Positions 1-10,626 of a DNA stretch of 64,000 nucleotides are shown here, in pieces. The DNA lies in NCBI GenBank assembly GCA_008828725.1, contig MEHQ01001160.1, positions 62,001-126,000 on the forward strand, read 5' to 3'. The first letter of the stretch is position 1. The number at the start of each line of letters is the position of its first letter. Under the pieces are notes generated by a model, which saw only the letters and a program-made list of their open reading frames with translations, was not told the DNA's origin and ran no database searches. Source of the DNA: Saccharina japonica. Lineage: Eukaryota; Sar; Phaeophyceae; Laminariales; Laminariaceae. A program made the translations under genes and the position numbers.

Positions 1-2436
1 GACACTGTACGATGCAAAGCTAACACCTATCAGGTATATCACTAGCGCCCAGGCTGTCGCAGTTTGATGATCGACGCCTGCTTATTATCGAAGTAGCTAC
101 GGTATGTTGTGCCGTTCTCGGTATCGGTGAGTTCTCAGTTTGTCCCGATGGTGTTAACGAGGACCGAACTCCTTAGGTTATGAACGCTTCCCACAGGGAT
201 AGCGGACATGCCTGCGGTTCCACTGTGTTTGTGTTGTGTTTCTATTTGCAATGAAAACTTCTTGGGTGTACGAGCTAATCAGCCTTAACCGACGAGCGGG
301 TAGCCTACGAACACACCTCGACTCAACCACCTGGCCGTTGACCATCGATCATCATATTGTCCAATCTCGCCGCCAACGTATAGTCGTCTCAGCGCCGCTT
401 GTGTGATGATATATCATCGTACATACATACATGTGGCATGCACTATTTTCGGCGTATTCATATTTATACCGTTCACGTGTCGAGGCAAGAAAATTAACCG
501 TGTGGGCAGCGAACTAATAGCTACAGGATTGAGGGAAACCCGAGTGGACCCCAGAAAGGAGAGATGTATGTAACCCCCCCCCCCCCCCCCCCTTGGTGCT
601 ATGCAACACAACAGACACATACCTTGTGGTACACATCGTACAAAACGAGACCGTACAAAAACTTATTTAAAAATAACTGGCTACAGTAGTAGTCCCTCGA
701 GAGGGTGGATCTTAGCAGCTACGCGTACCTAGTTACAAGCCAGGAGGTTTATCCGTGAGCCCGCAGCGATCACATCATCTGTCGTGTAAGATTGGGTTCT
801 AGTTATTTTCCATTCCATATATGTATTTGGCCATTTGTTCCATGGTCCCTCCATAGTCGTATCTCCCGGATAATGGGTCACATAGCTTGTTCCTGGCCCC
901 GCCACATCGGCACGCGTCATTCATGTTTATCGCGAACAGGATTGACCACGTTCCTCCCGTATCAACTAGTGTCGAAATATGATTACCCACACTAGACGCT
1001 CTCGGTAGCTGGCTTTCGGGAAACGCAATCTGTTGACAAGCGACCGGAACATTGTATAGTAGGAAAAGTCAAAATGATCAACTTGCGTACATGAATAATC
1101 AGGTATCTGTCTAACGTTGCCTACAATATTATATCTCACTCACATCGTCTTACCTACCGCCAGAGATTCCAATCGACCTTTTTGCTACATCAATCCTCGA
1201 CCCTTTCACAGGACATCGACATCTAAAGCGGTATGTTTTACTGTAATCAATACTCCGACAAGACACATATCAATATCGAGTTTCTAATTGCGTGGACCTT
1301 GTGGCTGCAATACACAGAAGGAGATGCTGTAGGCAAAAGCAGCGTCACTCATTAATGTATGTTTTCTGAAGGTGCCACCCTTGTCCTAGCCAGGGTCGCT
1401 CTGATGTGTATGACGCATTTTGTTTTTGTTCCGTTGTCACAAGTAAGTTTGACACTAAACCACTTGCTGCCCTTTCGGCCGCATCACTTCACATCCACCG
1501 AGCTCACATCCAAAGGCGTCATCCGACTACCTCGAACACCCATTCAAAAATATTTCGCGCTCTATTTCTCTCGTTTATATCTTCTGTTCGACGCTACTGC
1601 ATTTCGATGTGTATTTTGTGCATTCACACACACGTTCTTGGTTGCTCTTACCGCCGTCTGTGCTTATCGTCTCACTGGAACGTGATGCGTGAAACGAAGT
1701 ATCCTCCCACTCCACAGACTTCTGCGATTCATATATATTGTTCTTCCTTACGCCACCTTCCCACGAATCCGCCCCCCGTAAAGAGACAGGTACACACGAT
1801 GTCGGTACTTCGTATATATGTTGTGCACTCGCTCACAAAACGTAGCACGCGTGCTCTTCAACATATCGATCACGCTCCGCCTAATCTCCCCGTGTAGACT
1901 GTTTTATTCATTAGTCGGGTTTTGTAGCCCCAAATAATTAAGAGTATGTGTTTAAACTACTGAAGTGCGTATCCCAAACCAGGGTTTGAACCACGGCCAA
2001 AATGCTGATATCTCCCCACCCCTTCTCGCGATGTTTGGCAAATTTTACAAAACACATGATTCTTCGCGTGACGAACAAAGGCAGACGGCCTCGATATTCC
2101 TGCTGTCCAGGGCACCAAACAAATATAACACCGTGGGGATTCAACAAGCACCCTACTTAAGCTTTGAATCGCTTGAAGCGTCTGGGTACACGTTGCCATC
2201 CCTGAGAGGTAAAACAAACGCGATGATAGGTGCTCGGCCTAATAGTTCTGAGCCTTCCAACTTGCGACCTATACCACACCCAAATAAGGAAACTTTGTGA
2301 TAGATGACGAATGCGCAATGCCATTTCTTAACCTATGCATCTGGGGGCTGGAAACTAACCATCACTTCGTTATGTTTGCCGTATTACGTCGTTGTTGCCT
2401 GTCAACAACTAGATTATCTTCCAGGTGCTACAGCTC
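1..2436. other. Region without a recognised gene
   Basis: Open frames here are short and mutually overlapping on both strands. The longest (1406-1897 +, 163 codons; 1965-2300 +, 111 codons) match nothing I know. The only low-complexity landmark is a run of 19 C at 574-592. Confidence 0.5.
574..592 (+). repeat. Poly-C tract (19 C)
   Basis: An uninterrupted run of C. Similar runs end the copies of a short interspersed repeat at 2.5 and 15.1 kb, but the sequence upstream of this one does not resemble that repeat. Confidence 0.9.
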
Positions 2437-2464
2437 TATCGTGCAACCACTCGTTTGGAGCGCT

Positions 2465-2587
2465 CCCCGCTAGCAACGCCTTTCTAGTCAGGGAACACCC
2501 ACATGCTCCGTCCCGGCATTTTAGGGACGTGAGGATCTATGGACATACGACTACGGCCATACATGATTATGAAGTACCCCCCCCCCC
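2465..2587 (+). repeat. Short interspersed repeat ending in poly-C, copy 1
   Basis: Copies at 2.5, 15.1, 30.1 and 34.7 kb share the order GGCATTxTAGGGAxGxGAGG, then a dyad around ATGxxCATAxxAxTACGGCC, then a short AT-rich stretch and a C-run. Here the C-run is 2577-2587. I see no coding capacity and no clear terminal inverted repeat. It may be a non-autonomous element whose 3' end is the homopolymer. Confidence 0.6.
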
Positions 2588-2976
2588 GTCCGTGTTACTG
2601 TTAAGTTGAAACCCAACCCTTGACCAGGTAGGCCTAACCTCAGAACACAAGAGCCCATGCGCAAGGTAAGACATTAGAGCACTCTCGAGTGTTCGAGTGT
2701 TCGGCCCAACCTGCTGCTTTGATATTGTTTGCCGAGCATGTCCGACTGGCATCGTTCGCATGCATAAATAGTCTTAATTCCAAATGACATTGGTCAAGAG
2801 TACCATCGTTCATCATCGCAGGTTAACAGTCAAAACTGCCGATCTAGCTAACATTCACGGTTACGATAATCCCCATGTAGCCGGCCTGGGGGAACGCAGG
2901 ACCAGGCGCGCCATGCAAATTGCATTCAGCACCCAGTAGGGTCGTATAAGTCCAGAGTGACCGTGAACTTCTCCGT
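2588..2976. other. No gene recognised
   Basis: This stretch lies just downstream (minus strand) of the last exon of locus A and probably holds its 3' untranslated region. No other structure is evident. Confidence 0.35.
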
Positions 2977-3318
2977 CTATGGGTCTTCCGTGTTAGAGTA
3001 ATAGGAGCTGGAGGTTGGTGTATTGTCGGACGAAAGCAACCGCCGGACATAAGAAGCGTTATCGTCGTCGGCGTCGTCGTCGTACCCGAACGGAAGCATC
3101 TCTTCTTCAACCCACTCCACAACCCCGTTCACCGTGGCCGTGATCCTCCAAGTGGGGGATGATTCGTGTCCCCTGGCGAAGATGCGGTACTCGCCAAGCA
3201 TGGCTGTACCGGTGAGACCGCTGAACAGGACGTATTCCACGAAGGAGCCGTTAAGGTCACCCTCGGGGATCTCCAGCCGCCGGCCGCCTTTGTCGTTGTT
3301 GTTGATGTAGGCAATGTC
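2977..3318 (-). pseudogene. Locus A exon 5: C-terminal half of a DUF2135/YfaP-like module plus acidic tail
   Basis: Read on the minus strand, this exon opens after a TTCAG acceptor at 3319-3321 in phase 0 and runs open to a TAG at 2977. It encodes SFVEYVLFSGL, then MLGEYRIFA, then ITATVNGVVEWVEE, then an Asp-rich stretch (GYDDDADDDN) and a Ser/Tyr-rich tail. The same blocks in the same order occur in locus B exon 5. The strand pattern and the TxTVNGVV signature resemble the second half of secreted YfaP/DUF2135-type beta-sandwich domains; that assignment is inference. Exon 4, its presumed 5' partner, ends 2.8 kb away with a phase-0 donor, and two MITE copies lie in between. This exon is intact, but the locus as a whole carries stops elsewhere. 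It could alternatively be a fragment from a separate paralogue. Confidence 0.6.
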
Positions 3319-3646
3319 CTGAACGCGCAAGGTTCATTGCCGGAGTTGTGGGTTTGCCGGATAGAAACATACGCGGGATTATGGTTGGGGGGGGGGAGAA
3401 CCAGGGTGGTACTCGTGAATCTACGGCGAACTCAATATCGTTATCGTTATTGGTGAGACGCAATGCGAAGAGATGAGCACAATGTATGTGCTTGTTGCAC
3501 TCCATTGGCATCAGTCCGGGAACCATCGGATCACGTCATAAGGAAGGTTTAACGTTTTCGCTTGTCGCCTGCAGACCTGACCGGATGATATATTAACGTG
3601 AGCAATCATCTGTTAGCGTGACGCCGATTTCCAGGACAGACCTGGT

Positions 3647-3893
3647 GACACATGCTACGATAGAGGTGCACAATTTTGTTTCTGAGCTTCGCCATTAAGA
3701 AGCGTCAGACCTCACCAAAACAATGATTTCGGAGGAAACTAAAAGTGCTGCTGGATGCGAAATATCCTGACCGAAGTATATGCTGAAACATTATCCGCCA
3801 CAAGAACGAAAGTCCAGCGAATTTGGGTTAAGGAGTCCGATCGTTCAGAAAACGATTCAGGTAAAACATGCTACCTCTACCGTAGCACGCGTC
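3647..3893 (+). mobile_element. MITE family 1, copy 1 (complete)
   Basis: Family description: a non-autonomous element of about 250 bp with imperfect terminal inverted repeats of about 26 bp, consensus GACGCRTGCTACGRTAGAGG followed by TRGCAC, and its complement at the other end. Conserved internal blocks are AGGAGCTC, a stretch around CCAAAACA, and GGTTAAGGAGCCCGATCG near the right end, which I use to define the plus orientation. Two copies keep matching 4-bp flanks (AACG at 15.4 kb, TCTG at 36.1 kb), suggesting a 4-bp target duplication. No coding capacity is seen. This copy is full length and lies in the presumed intron between exons 4 and 5 of locus A. Confidence 0.75.
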
Positions 3894-3912
3894 CTGTGTA
3901 ACGGTAGGAGTG

Positions 3913-4168
3913 TACGCGTGCTACGACAGAGATATCCTTGGTGAACCGTGAAACGGGTTCTGAAAGGACCAGCGCATCAGCTCAAACTTTGCCGTCATTT
4001 ATTTTTGATGCCGCAACCTCTTTCATTTGGATTCGTTCAGGCTATGATTGTTGTTCATCGGATAGTAGTTTTCATTTCCCTTCAAAATCAGTTTAGGGGC
4101 GACGTGTTTAGCTCCTCAGGTGACCACCGTCCACGAACAAATGGTACACGTCTAGCGTAGCATGCGTC
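3913..4168 (-). mobile_element. MITE family 1, copy 2 (complete, inverted)
   Basis: It starts 20 bp after copy 1, in opposite orientation. The terminal repeats (CGCGTGCTACG and CGTAGCATGCGTC) are still visible, and the interior contains CCAAAATCAGTTTAGG-type sequence typical of the family's inverted copies. Confidence 0.65.
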
Positions 4169-6098
4169 CATATTACATTTTGTTGTTTCGAGTCTCCTCT
4201 TTTGATTACAGCTTAGGAGCTCTATTACCCCACCCAAACAACAAGTGTTAATATAATCTAGAACTGCATCCCAATGAACGTCGCCAGGTCCTGAGGAATT
4301 CACGAGTCGATTCTCGAAACACACGGAGCATTCAAGTGACATGCTGGGTTGAGGGTTCTCGAGAGTAAGCGGTTTGGCCGAACGATTCCACCTCAGTCGT
4401 ACGGTCACGCGTCGATGCCTTCATTAACGACAAGCCAGCGCAAAAGAACGGTTTGCCGGGATGGGCAATCAGATCTCTTGCATAGTAGTGTTTATGGTTA
4501 GGTTTTGGCGTCCTTGTCTGAGGGGCTCAGATAAAAAAAGGGATCACCCCTACAAGGCAACGCCTATATCGTTGCATTTCTCCACTATCGATCTGGGGTA
4601 ATATCCGATGACGGGAATGTCGGACGATCAGGTGCAATCGTACGGCACACCCGGTATTATAACAAGCACCGAAAACGCTGGCCGGAGACACACCGCAACA
4701 ACACTTGGTATCACGTTCGTCGAGCTGCCAGTTGGGGTGATTTCACGACTACCAACGAGCTTTGGTTGTGTTCCGTTCGCAGACAAACTGACGTATTTCC
4801 GATGGTTCGGGTTTCGGCGCCAGCTAATACACTGCAGGCTGGATGAAGCAGCTGAGAGAAGCCACGCGAGCGCAATGTTCCCTTCCCGGCCGACGGGATA
4901 ATGCCTAAACATATGGTGATGTATGCAGCGCGGAAGGACGCGTGCTGCCACAGAGGTAGCCTTTTTCAGCTTAGAAAACTTCTGAGTGACGCGGCTCCTT
5001 AACTCAAAATCGCCCGGAATTCGTTCTTGTGCGGCAAGTTGTTCCAATGTATGCTTAGGTCAGGAGATTGTACATCAGGTGGAAGTTAAATTTCACCGTA
5101 TGGATACCTTCTGCGCGAGGTGTGCAATCCCTCAAGTGACTTTACACATTCCGGAGGTATACTACGCATGTTTCGATAAACGGCACCCGTAGGCAATACC
5201 AAAACCCCTCCTTTCATCCGTGACCATATATCGAGTGTCTTACTACAGCGGACATACACACCGTTTTGTTGTATACTCTTCAACCATCACGCCACATTTG
5301 ACGGAGGAACCTTGGTTTTGTCTTTCGTTTTCGTCAGATATAGTGCACTGCTTACGGCCGATATAAGCACGATCAAAGCCAGACTTACAGTAGTTGTACA
5401 GATAATTTTCGTACACTTAAAAATTATGAAATTCATAACTGCAACGTTTAAAAGAGAAACCTTGGCTTTGTTATTAGTGGGATACAAACAGTACACGGTT
5501 CGGAGCGGATATAAGAACCGTCAAATCCAGACGTAGTTGTATAGGTAATTTTGATCGCCCTGCAGTCCCAAGTATTGCAATTAGTGCATTATCCACCCGT
5601 CGTTAAGCAAGAAATCTAATCTGGGCCAGCAGCACTTTTCCTTACTACTGCAGACGTGGGTGCAGGTATGTATTTAGCCACCGGGCAACACACGTAGCAT
5701 TCGTGTATCTGGTTAGATACTCCGTCATCTGATAAGGTGGGTGACAGGGCGAAATTTATTCGGCTGAATAAGAGGAAATCGAAAGATCTTTACATTCAAG
5801 AAAAGGAGCATTAGCAAGGCCAGGCTATATATGTAGAGTAAATCTACACTAGAAGGACCGGTTTACTTCAGTCAACTCTGAACTACAGTCGTGTCTATTC
5901 AGGGCAGCCGCCGTTTATCACTTGCTTGAATCAACAGAACGCAGATATTTGTTTAAAACAAATACAACATCAGTCCCACGATGATGTTTCATCTCCCTAC
6001 GTTGTCCTAAACTGCACCGGTTTGCCTAAAGTATACACGTATCTCCATAGACACATGTGATAATAGAGTAAACGCCTCTCCATATAGTCTGCACCCAC
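4169..6098. other. No gene recognised; presumed large intron of locus A
   Basis: Open frames up to 139 codons (4628-5047 -) match nothing I know and overlap frames on the other strand. If exons 4 and 5 of locus A belong together, this is intron. The only structure noticed is a diverged tandem duplication at 5290-5560. Confidence 0.4.
5290..5560 (+). repeat. Diverged tandem duplication, two units of about 130-150 bp
   Basis: The unit at 5290-5425 and the unit at 5443-5560 share the order ACCTTGGxTTTGT, then GATATAAG, then a CAxACGTAGTTGTA-like block and GATAATTTTCG/GGTAATTTTGATCG. Identity by eye is about 60-65 percent, so it is an old duplication. Confidence 0.5.
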
Positions 6099-6584
6099 CG
6101 TGGTCGGGTTGTTGTAGTCGATCCTGTCTGCGGTGGGATCGGTGACCTACAGCTCAAAGCCATACTCCGCCTCCTCCCACTCCAGCTTGATCTTCAGAGC
6201 GTCGCTGCACCCCTCGTTAACCATGTCCACCGCCAAGGCCGTGTCGTCTTGGTTGTTGTCAATCCCGGCCTCGCCCGGGTCGAGAACGACAAAGTTGAAG
6301 ATTGCTCGGCTGAAACCGATGGGAAGATCGGTGATGGTCGCCGTGAAGTTCTCAGAGTCGACGTCGATTTCGCCCTGATCGCGCACGAATTCGCTTTTCG
6401 AGTTCTCGTTGTTGAAGGTAGAGGATGAGCGCGGTGGGTGCCACGAGGGCGGTATCGTCGTCCTTCTCGAAGTTTCCCGACACAGTGATCGTTTCCGGCT
6501 GTGCCCCCTCGACATTAAGCAACGTGTAGTAGGTATCTCCGTCGTAGAGGTCGGCGTCTCCTGGACCGGCCCATCCCCCCACCG
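6099..6584 (-). pseudogene. Locus A exon 4: N-terminal half of a DUF2135/YfaP-like module
   Basis: Minus-strand translation gives VGGWAGPGDADLYDG, ETITVSGNFEKDDDTAL, then after a one-base insertion NFTATITDLPIGFSR, VLDPGEAG, VDMVNEGCSDALKIKLEW, and finally VTDPTADRIDYNNPTTVG. The last two blocks (a C..DLxIxLxW strand, then VTDP..xxIDYxNPTT) are the hallmark order of YfaP/DUF2135-type domains. Locus B exon 4 has the same order and nearly the same length (489 bp). Three lesions show. A single extra C shifts the frame after ALILY. A TAG at 6147-6149 replaces what is probably Tyr in FEL-Y-VTDP. The acceptor region reads TTTTTAAG, one base off the CAGG of locus B. The donor ACG|GTGGGT at 6098/6099 is intact and phase 0. 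Confidence 0.7.
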
Positions 6585-7110
6585 CTTAAAAATCAATATA
6601 AGAAATACACGTTGTCAGTAATCGCAAGAGTAGGGCATAGGCAGGTTCGAAATATCAACACCAACACAAGCAACGGTGCAACCGTTGGATCTCGCCTGAT
6701 AAAAAAAAACGCAATACTTTCAAGACATTGTAACGTTATCCGGCAAACCATCATTGTTGCGTGTGTTTTATACATGTGTGGCAACAGACCCCATATGTGC
6801 GGTAAGAACTTTGTCGGGTCGTTTACTGTTGTGTTCTGGACGTTGTCAATGTCACTCATCCCGTATATCTCGTTCAAGATTCGTTTGGGAAAGGCGATTA
6901 TCATTTTGTCGTTCCTGCTGATTTTTCGAAACTGTATGATTATGTCTACCATCTACGGCGTCGTGGCCAAGCGGAAGTCGCAGGTGTTTTTATTAATTAC
7001 TAACGCCGCAAAATTCGCATCCAGGAGGTCAGAAAGGCACGGGGACTTTCAACCACGCGAACAACTTCAGGAGAAGTTACTCAACCCATAACCTCGATCG
7101 CAGGCTGTAT
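6585..7110. other. Intron of locus A; no other gene recognised
   Basis: This lies between exons 3 and 4 of locus A. A plus-strand open frame of 159 codons (6612-7091) has several hydrophobic stretches, but it is AT-rich, antisense to the presumed intron, and resembles no family I know. I treat it as chance. Confidence 0.4.
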
Positions 7111-7358
7111 ATGACTCATCCCACGGTAGGGGCGCAGCAGAATCTTCTGAGCTCCTCACATGAGGAGCTCAATATCTCACCCGAAACATGACTTCGGAAA
7201 CATTCGTTCGAGCAACCCGACCACAACATTCAATGCTGTAGTCTAAAAACAAACCTACCAGTAAAGAGTAATAGTATCCGGTGGTTACTCACGTGAGAAT
7301 CTCAACCGGTCAGAGAATATGGAGCCAAAACGTGCTACCCCTACCGTGGGATTACTCA
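7111..7358 (+). mobile_element. MITE family 1, copy 3 (diverged)
   Basis: The ends read ACTCATCCCACGGTAGGGGC and its near complement, a variant of the family terminus. Internal GAGCTCCTCACATGAGGAGC is conserved. This is the first of three adjacent copies in the intron between exons 3 and 4 of locus A. Confidence 0.5.
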
Positions 7359-7422
7359 TATATCGAGCACGTAGCTAGTATTTTCGTCTCTCGTTGAATA
7401 CCAACAGTGCGGTTTCGATAGC

Positions 7423-7677
7423 GGATACGTGCTACGATAGACATAGCACGTTTTGGCCAAAATGCCTTCAGAATGATCGATATCCTTAACACAAAATCGG
7501 CGGGCTGTCATTATTTTGTTGCAATCTCCTTCCCTGTATGTTTGGGTCGTGGGATTGTCAATCGGATATAATAGCACGTTTACTTTCCTCCAAAATCAGT
7601 TGGGGGTGAGGCACAAAGCTCTTCAAGTAAGGAGATCCAGAAAATACACAAGGTGCACTTCTTTCGTAGCATGCATC
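7423..7677 (-). mobile_element. MITE family 1, copy 4 (inverted)
   Basis: Terminal ACGTGCTACGATAGA and CGTAGCATGCATC, with the internal inverted-orientation blocks ATCCTTAACACAAAATCGGC and CCTCCAAAATCAGTTGG. Confidence 0.65.
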
Positions 7678-7680
7678 TGC

Positions 7681-7948
7681 GGCGCATGCTAGGGGAGAGG
7701 TACGAGTAGCACGTTTCGGCTAAAGTGTTTTGTGAGTGACCGGGCTCCTTAACCCAAAATCGTCAGACTTTCGTTCTTGTGAAAATAAACCATTGTTCGT
7801 TTTATCCTTATTTGGTGCCACGACATTGTTCATCCGGCAGCACTTTCGTTTTCTACCAAAATCAGTTTATGCTTTGCTATTCGTGAAGAGCGCCTCAAGT
7901 GAGAACCCTCCGGAAAAACATAGTGTATCTCTATCGTTGCATGCGCCC
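7681..7948 (-). mobile_element. MITE family 1, copy 5 (inverted)
   Basis: It follows copy 4 almost without a gap and in the same orientation. GGGCTCCTTAACCCAAAATC is well kept. It ends 45 bp before exon 3 of locus A. Confidence 0.65.
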
Positions 7949-7993
7949 GACGAACGATAAGCACGGTACGGAGAGAACACATGCGATACTCAA

Positions 7994-8046
7994 ACCAGCG
8001 ATCATGGCATTGGCGACGCTTTCCGGCACACCGAGGTTCCTCAACG
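7994..8046 (-). pseudogene. Locus A exon 3: 53-bp mini-exon
   Basis: The minus strand has a TCTTCAG acceptor, then coding for LRNLGVPESVANAMIA in the phase left by exon 2 (phase 1). Locus B exon 3 has exactly the same length and encodes LSDLGLPQRVAEAMIA. Where B has the donor GAC|GTGAGT, A reads GGT|TTGAGT, so the canonical GT appears lost or moved to GCTG|GTTTGA, which would change the phase. The short helical-looking peptide links the cysteine-rich exon to the following beta-sandwich module. I do not recognise it from any named family. Confidence 0.6.
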
Positions 8047-8705
8047 CTGAAGACACATGATTTGAAGAAACAAAAAACGTCGCCGGCAGAGTGCATCCAT
8101 GTCAGATGTCAGAAGGAGTTTGTGCGGGTCTGGTCTCACATATAAGTTAGTGTGTTAGAGCCAATCGCGCTTAGAGTCACGGTTAGGTTTCTTTGACTAC
8201 AGTAGTGGCAGAGCTGAAAGCATTGCGGTCGAAAGCAAACTCGACGGCAGCGTGTGAATGTTACACTGCCACAGGAGGCATGCTGTCACAATTGTAATGT
8301 TTCAAGCTCGCCTTCGGTATGGTGTGTACGCAATAAAAACTCTACCCGGGTGCGTTACCTAGCTGAGTATGACTTAATCACAACCAATTCACATACCCCG
8401 ATCAATACTCTACCAATCGCCCGCTTGTACATATAGCTGCTTATCGAAGATAGAGGGATAGTGTGTTTTTACTAGTAGCGTGGGAATTAGCATTTTGATA
8501 AACTGTAGTAATGACATAGCCACCAGGACGGGCACAGGCGCGGTCTGGTCTCAGTCGCACCTCACATGCCAGGGTGATACCGAGCGCACATCTGACGTCG
8601 GGGTTGGGTTCAAAAATGGGAGTATTAATTTGGTACAAAGAACCACGGCGTGTACATGTAACATATTTCATCATACCACCGGAGATGCCTGGCCCTGGTC
8701 TCCCT
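8047..8705. other. Intron of locus A; no gene recognised
   Basis: Part of the intron between exons 2 and 3 of locus A. Its last 45 bp begin a segment that is repeated in tandem with the next MITE copy. Confidence 0.35.
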
Positions 8706-9030
8706 CGCAGACGCATGCTACGGTAGAGGTGAAACATATTTTTACCTGAGGCGCCTATCTTGAGGGAGCTCAATACCTCACCAAACAATAGGTTTCAGAC
8801 GAAAGTAAACGTTCTGGCCGATGAACAATACAATGCCCTGAACGGGTCGGGTCGGGTAAAATATTTTAGAATAACACCGGAGATGCCTAGCCCTAGCCTC
8901 CTTCAGACACACATGCTACGGTATAAGTGCAACATGTTGTTACCTGAGGCGCCTACCTTTAGGGAGCTTTATACCTCACCAAATATATAGGTTTCAGACG
9001 AAAGCAAGTGTTCTAGCAGATGAACAATAC
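8660..9030 (+). repeat. Tandem duplication of about 205 bp including a MITE left end
   Basis: Two units both start with CACCGGAGATGCCT and continue through the MITE left end, CCTGAGGCGCCTA and TTTCAGACGAAAG. Only the second continues into a full MITE. Confidence 0.65.
8706..8865 (+). mobile_element. MITE family 1, copy 6 (left part only)
   Basis: The left terminus GACGCATGCTACGGTAGAGG is excellent and is followed by the family interior up to about 8865. The flank CACCGGAGATGCCTxGCCCT and the left part then start again at 8869, so this copy was created or truncated by a tandem duplication of about 205 bp. Confidence 0.65.
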
Positions 9031-9173
9031 CAGGTACAATGGCTTGACTATACAATATGAACAATAATAAACACTCGAATACAACTTCCGACGGGTTTAG
9101 GTCATAGATCCCGATCGTTCCAAAAACGTTTCGGCTAAACTGTGCCACGTTTTTCGCAGCAAGCGTCGGCAAG
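8908..9173 (+). mobile_element. MITE family 1, copy 7 (complete, diverged)
   Basis: Left end ACATGCTACGGTATAAG, right end CACGTTTTTCGCAGCAAGCG, with GATCCCGATCGTTCCAAAAA near the right end. It lies in the intron between exons 2 and 3 of locus A. Confidence 0.6.
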
Positions 9174-9214
9174 GAATCTCCCAACGTTTGTCTCAAAGTG
9201 GACCCCTAACGCGC

Positions 9215-9319
9215 CTGGATCGATGCAATACGTTGCACCAACACGAGCCGCTAAACCCGAGGGGCAGCTGGTGCAGGGCGGAAAGCCGTCTGGGCTGATG
9301 GTGTCTGCCGGGCATTTAC
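9215..9319 (-). pseudogene. Locus A exon 2: 105-bp cysteine-rich exon (GCC2/GCC3-like)
   Basis: On the minus strand a good acceptor (CTCATCCAG after a pyrimidine-rich stretch) is followed by coding for KCPADTISPDGFPPCTSCPS and then ATYCIDP. The spacing CPAxTxSPDGFxPCTxCPxG is that of GCC2/GCC3 (ephrin-receptor-like) cysteine-rich repeats found in many secreted proteins of algae and animals. The exon is exactly 35 codons with phase 1 at both ends, a symmetric module that can be skipped or duplicated without frame change. The donor reads CAG|GCGCGT, where locus B has CAG|GTGTGT, so splicing here may be weakened. Exon 1 ends in phase 1 and joins in frame to give a Gly at the junction. A 65-bp tandem duplication overlaps the acceptor. 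Confidence 0.65.
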
Positions 9320-9444
9320 CTGGATGAGCATACAGAGGAGGGGATTAACCTGTTTATATCACACAAGAAAGGTGTGGGGTTTACCTGGATGAGCATGCAG
9401 AGAAGGGGATTCATCTGGTGAGATCACACACGAGGTGTGTGGTT
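9315..9444 (+). repeat. 65-bp tandem duplication over a splice acceptor
   Basis: TTTACCTGGATGAGCATxCA begins at 9315 and again at 9380, followed by GAGxAGGGGATT. The duplication copies the acceptor of locus A exon 2 into the upstream intron. Confidence 0.7.
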
Positions 9445-10626
9445 ACAAAGGTACAATATTGACAAACAAGGAAGCATCGTGAATATATATGAAGTAGTCT
9501 AAATTATACTGCGTTCTATAGTTTTGCAGGGGTGTGTGGTTTTCATGGTTTTTCTCGTCATATTCGGCAGCATTGCGTCCTCGTACAGAGTTGAGTTTCT
9601 GTTGTTTTTCTCTGTATCAGTGTACGGCAACGCCTCCAACAAAATTAAGTATCGTATAGGCTGCGGCAAACACAACTGTTACAATTATACGCACATTTGT
9701 AATGTTGACGTTGCAGGAGTACAATTCATCCCGATTCCTGGAGTGCGGAAGATTGCAGGACGCAATAAGGAACGCTTATTAATAGCAGGTGTTGGTTTCG
9801 AAGTGTGCGTATGTTTTCCTGGCACGCCTTCAATAAAGCACAAAACAAAGTTCCTTTTGTTGACTACACGTGAAAATCTTCCCAACATAGCCGGCCTAAA
9901 CTCATACCTAAATGATACGCTGGAATGGTTTGCAAACTCCAAGTTAACTGTGTCACTGGGCTTGTGGAAGGTGTGAGTAGGAACCCATCAAGTTTCGGTC
10001 GAGCCACTCAGTGAAGTCGTTGGGTTAGGTCTGTATAAATTCGAAGCATTTCACTTAATATGTTTCATAGAGGCTTCAACGTCTGTACAATTACTATACT
10101 TAGTTGTGGCACTTTATACTCGAGGTGAAAAGTGTCAGATAGCACACGACAGACCACAAATGAAACTTCCTGGACTCTTTTCGCGGTAGGGTTTAATCGT
10201 TTTTGTTCAACATCGTCTGACTGGTCGAGGGCACGATCAAACTACTACGGGCTAGTCTGATACTTTTAGTAAGAGACAGGTCTCGATGAAAATAAGGGCA
10301 GGTATATGTTGGTCGGGTTTGCCCAGACAACGCATTTAACCTCACGTTTCGCTTGTGCTACTGGGCTCGATAGATCAAGAGGTCACGGGAGAAGTCACCT
10401 CTTTGTTGAAAGCAATGCCCTCGTGCTCGGTCTAACGATGAAAGAAACACTGCGTGTCTTATAAAAGAAGCGCCAATAGTTGTTGAATACTCTGTATTCC
10501 AGTGCGTGCCACACGAAAGACACTGGACACCCCTCGGAATGTTAACCAATTGTTTACTAGGCGTACTTAACACTCGAACGAAAACATCGATTCTCCTTCT
10601 TCGATGTCCAACATTTATTTACTCAC
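9445..10626. other. Intron of locus A between exons 1 and 2
   Basis: No conserved exon was found here by comparison with the corresponding interval of locus B. The plus-strand frame at 9524-9976 is listed separately. Confidence 0.35.
9524..9976 (+). CDS. Unrecognised open frame, 150 codons
   Basis: The predicted product starts with a hydrophobic stretch (about residues 6-30, VFMVFLVIFGSIASS) that could be a signal peptide or anchor, followed by a moderately cysteine-rich region (CGKHNCYNYTHICNVD). It resembles no family I know. It lies antisense to the presumed first intron of locus A, and its base composition is like the surroundings, so a chance frame is quite possible. Confidence 0.18.
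   Translation: MQGCVVFMVFLVIFGSIASSYRVEFLLFFSVSVYGNASNKIKYRIGCGKHNCYNYTHICNVDVAGVQFIPIPGVRKIAGRNKERLLIAGVGFEVCVCFPGTPSIKHKTKFLLLTTRENLPNIAGLNSYLNDTLEWFANSKLTVSLGLWKV

Noticed and set aside
1965-2010. Possible tRNA or SINE promoter (GGTTCAAACCC on the minus strand)
   Set aside because: Only a B-box-like word; no A box upstream and no tRNA fold.
6612-7091. 159-codon plus-strand frame with hydrophobic stretches
   Set aside because: It is AT-rich, antisense to an intron of locus A, and a long minus frame overlaps it; hydrophobicity is expected from T-rich sequence.
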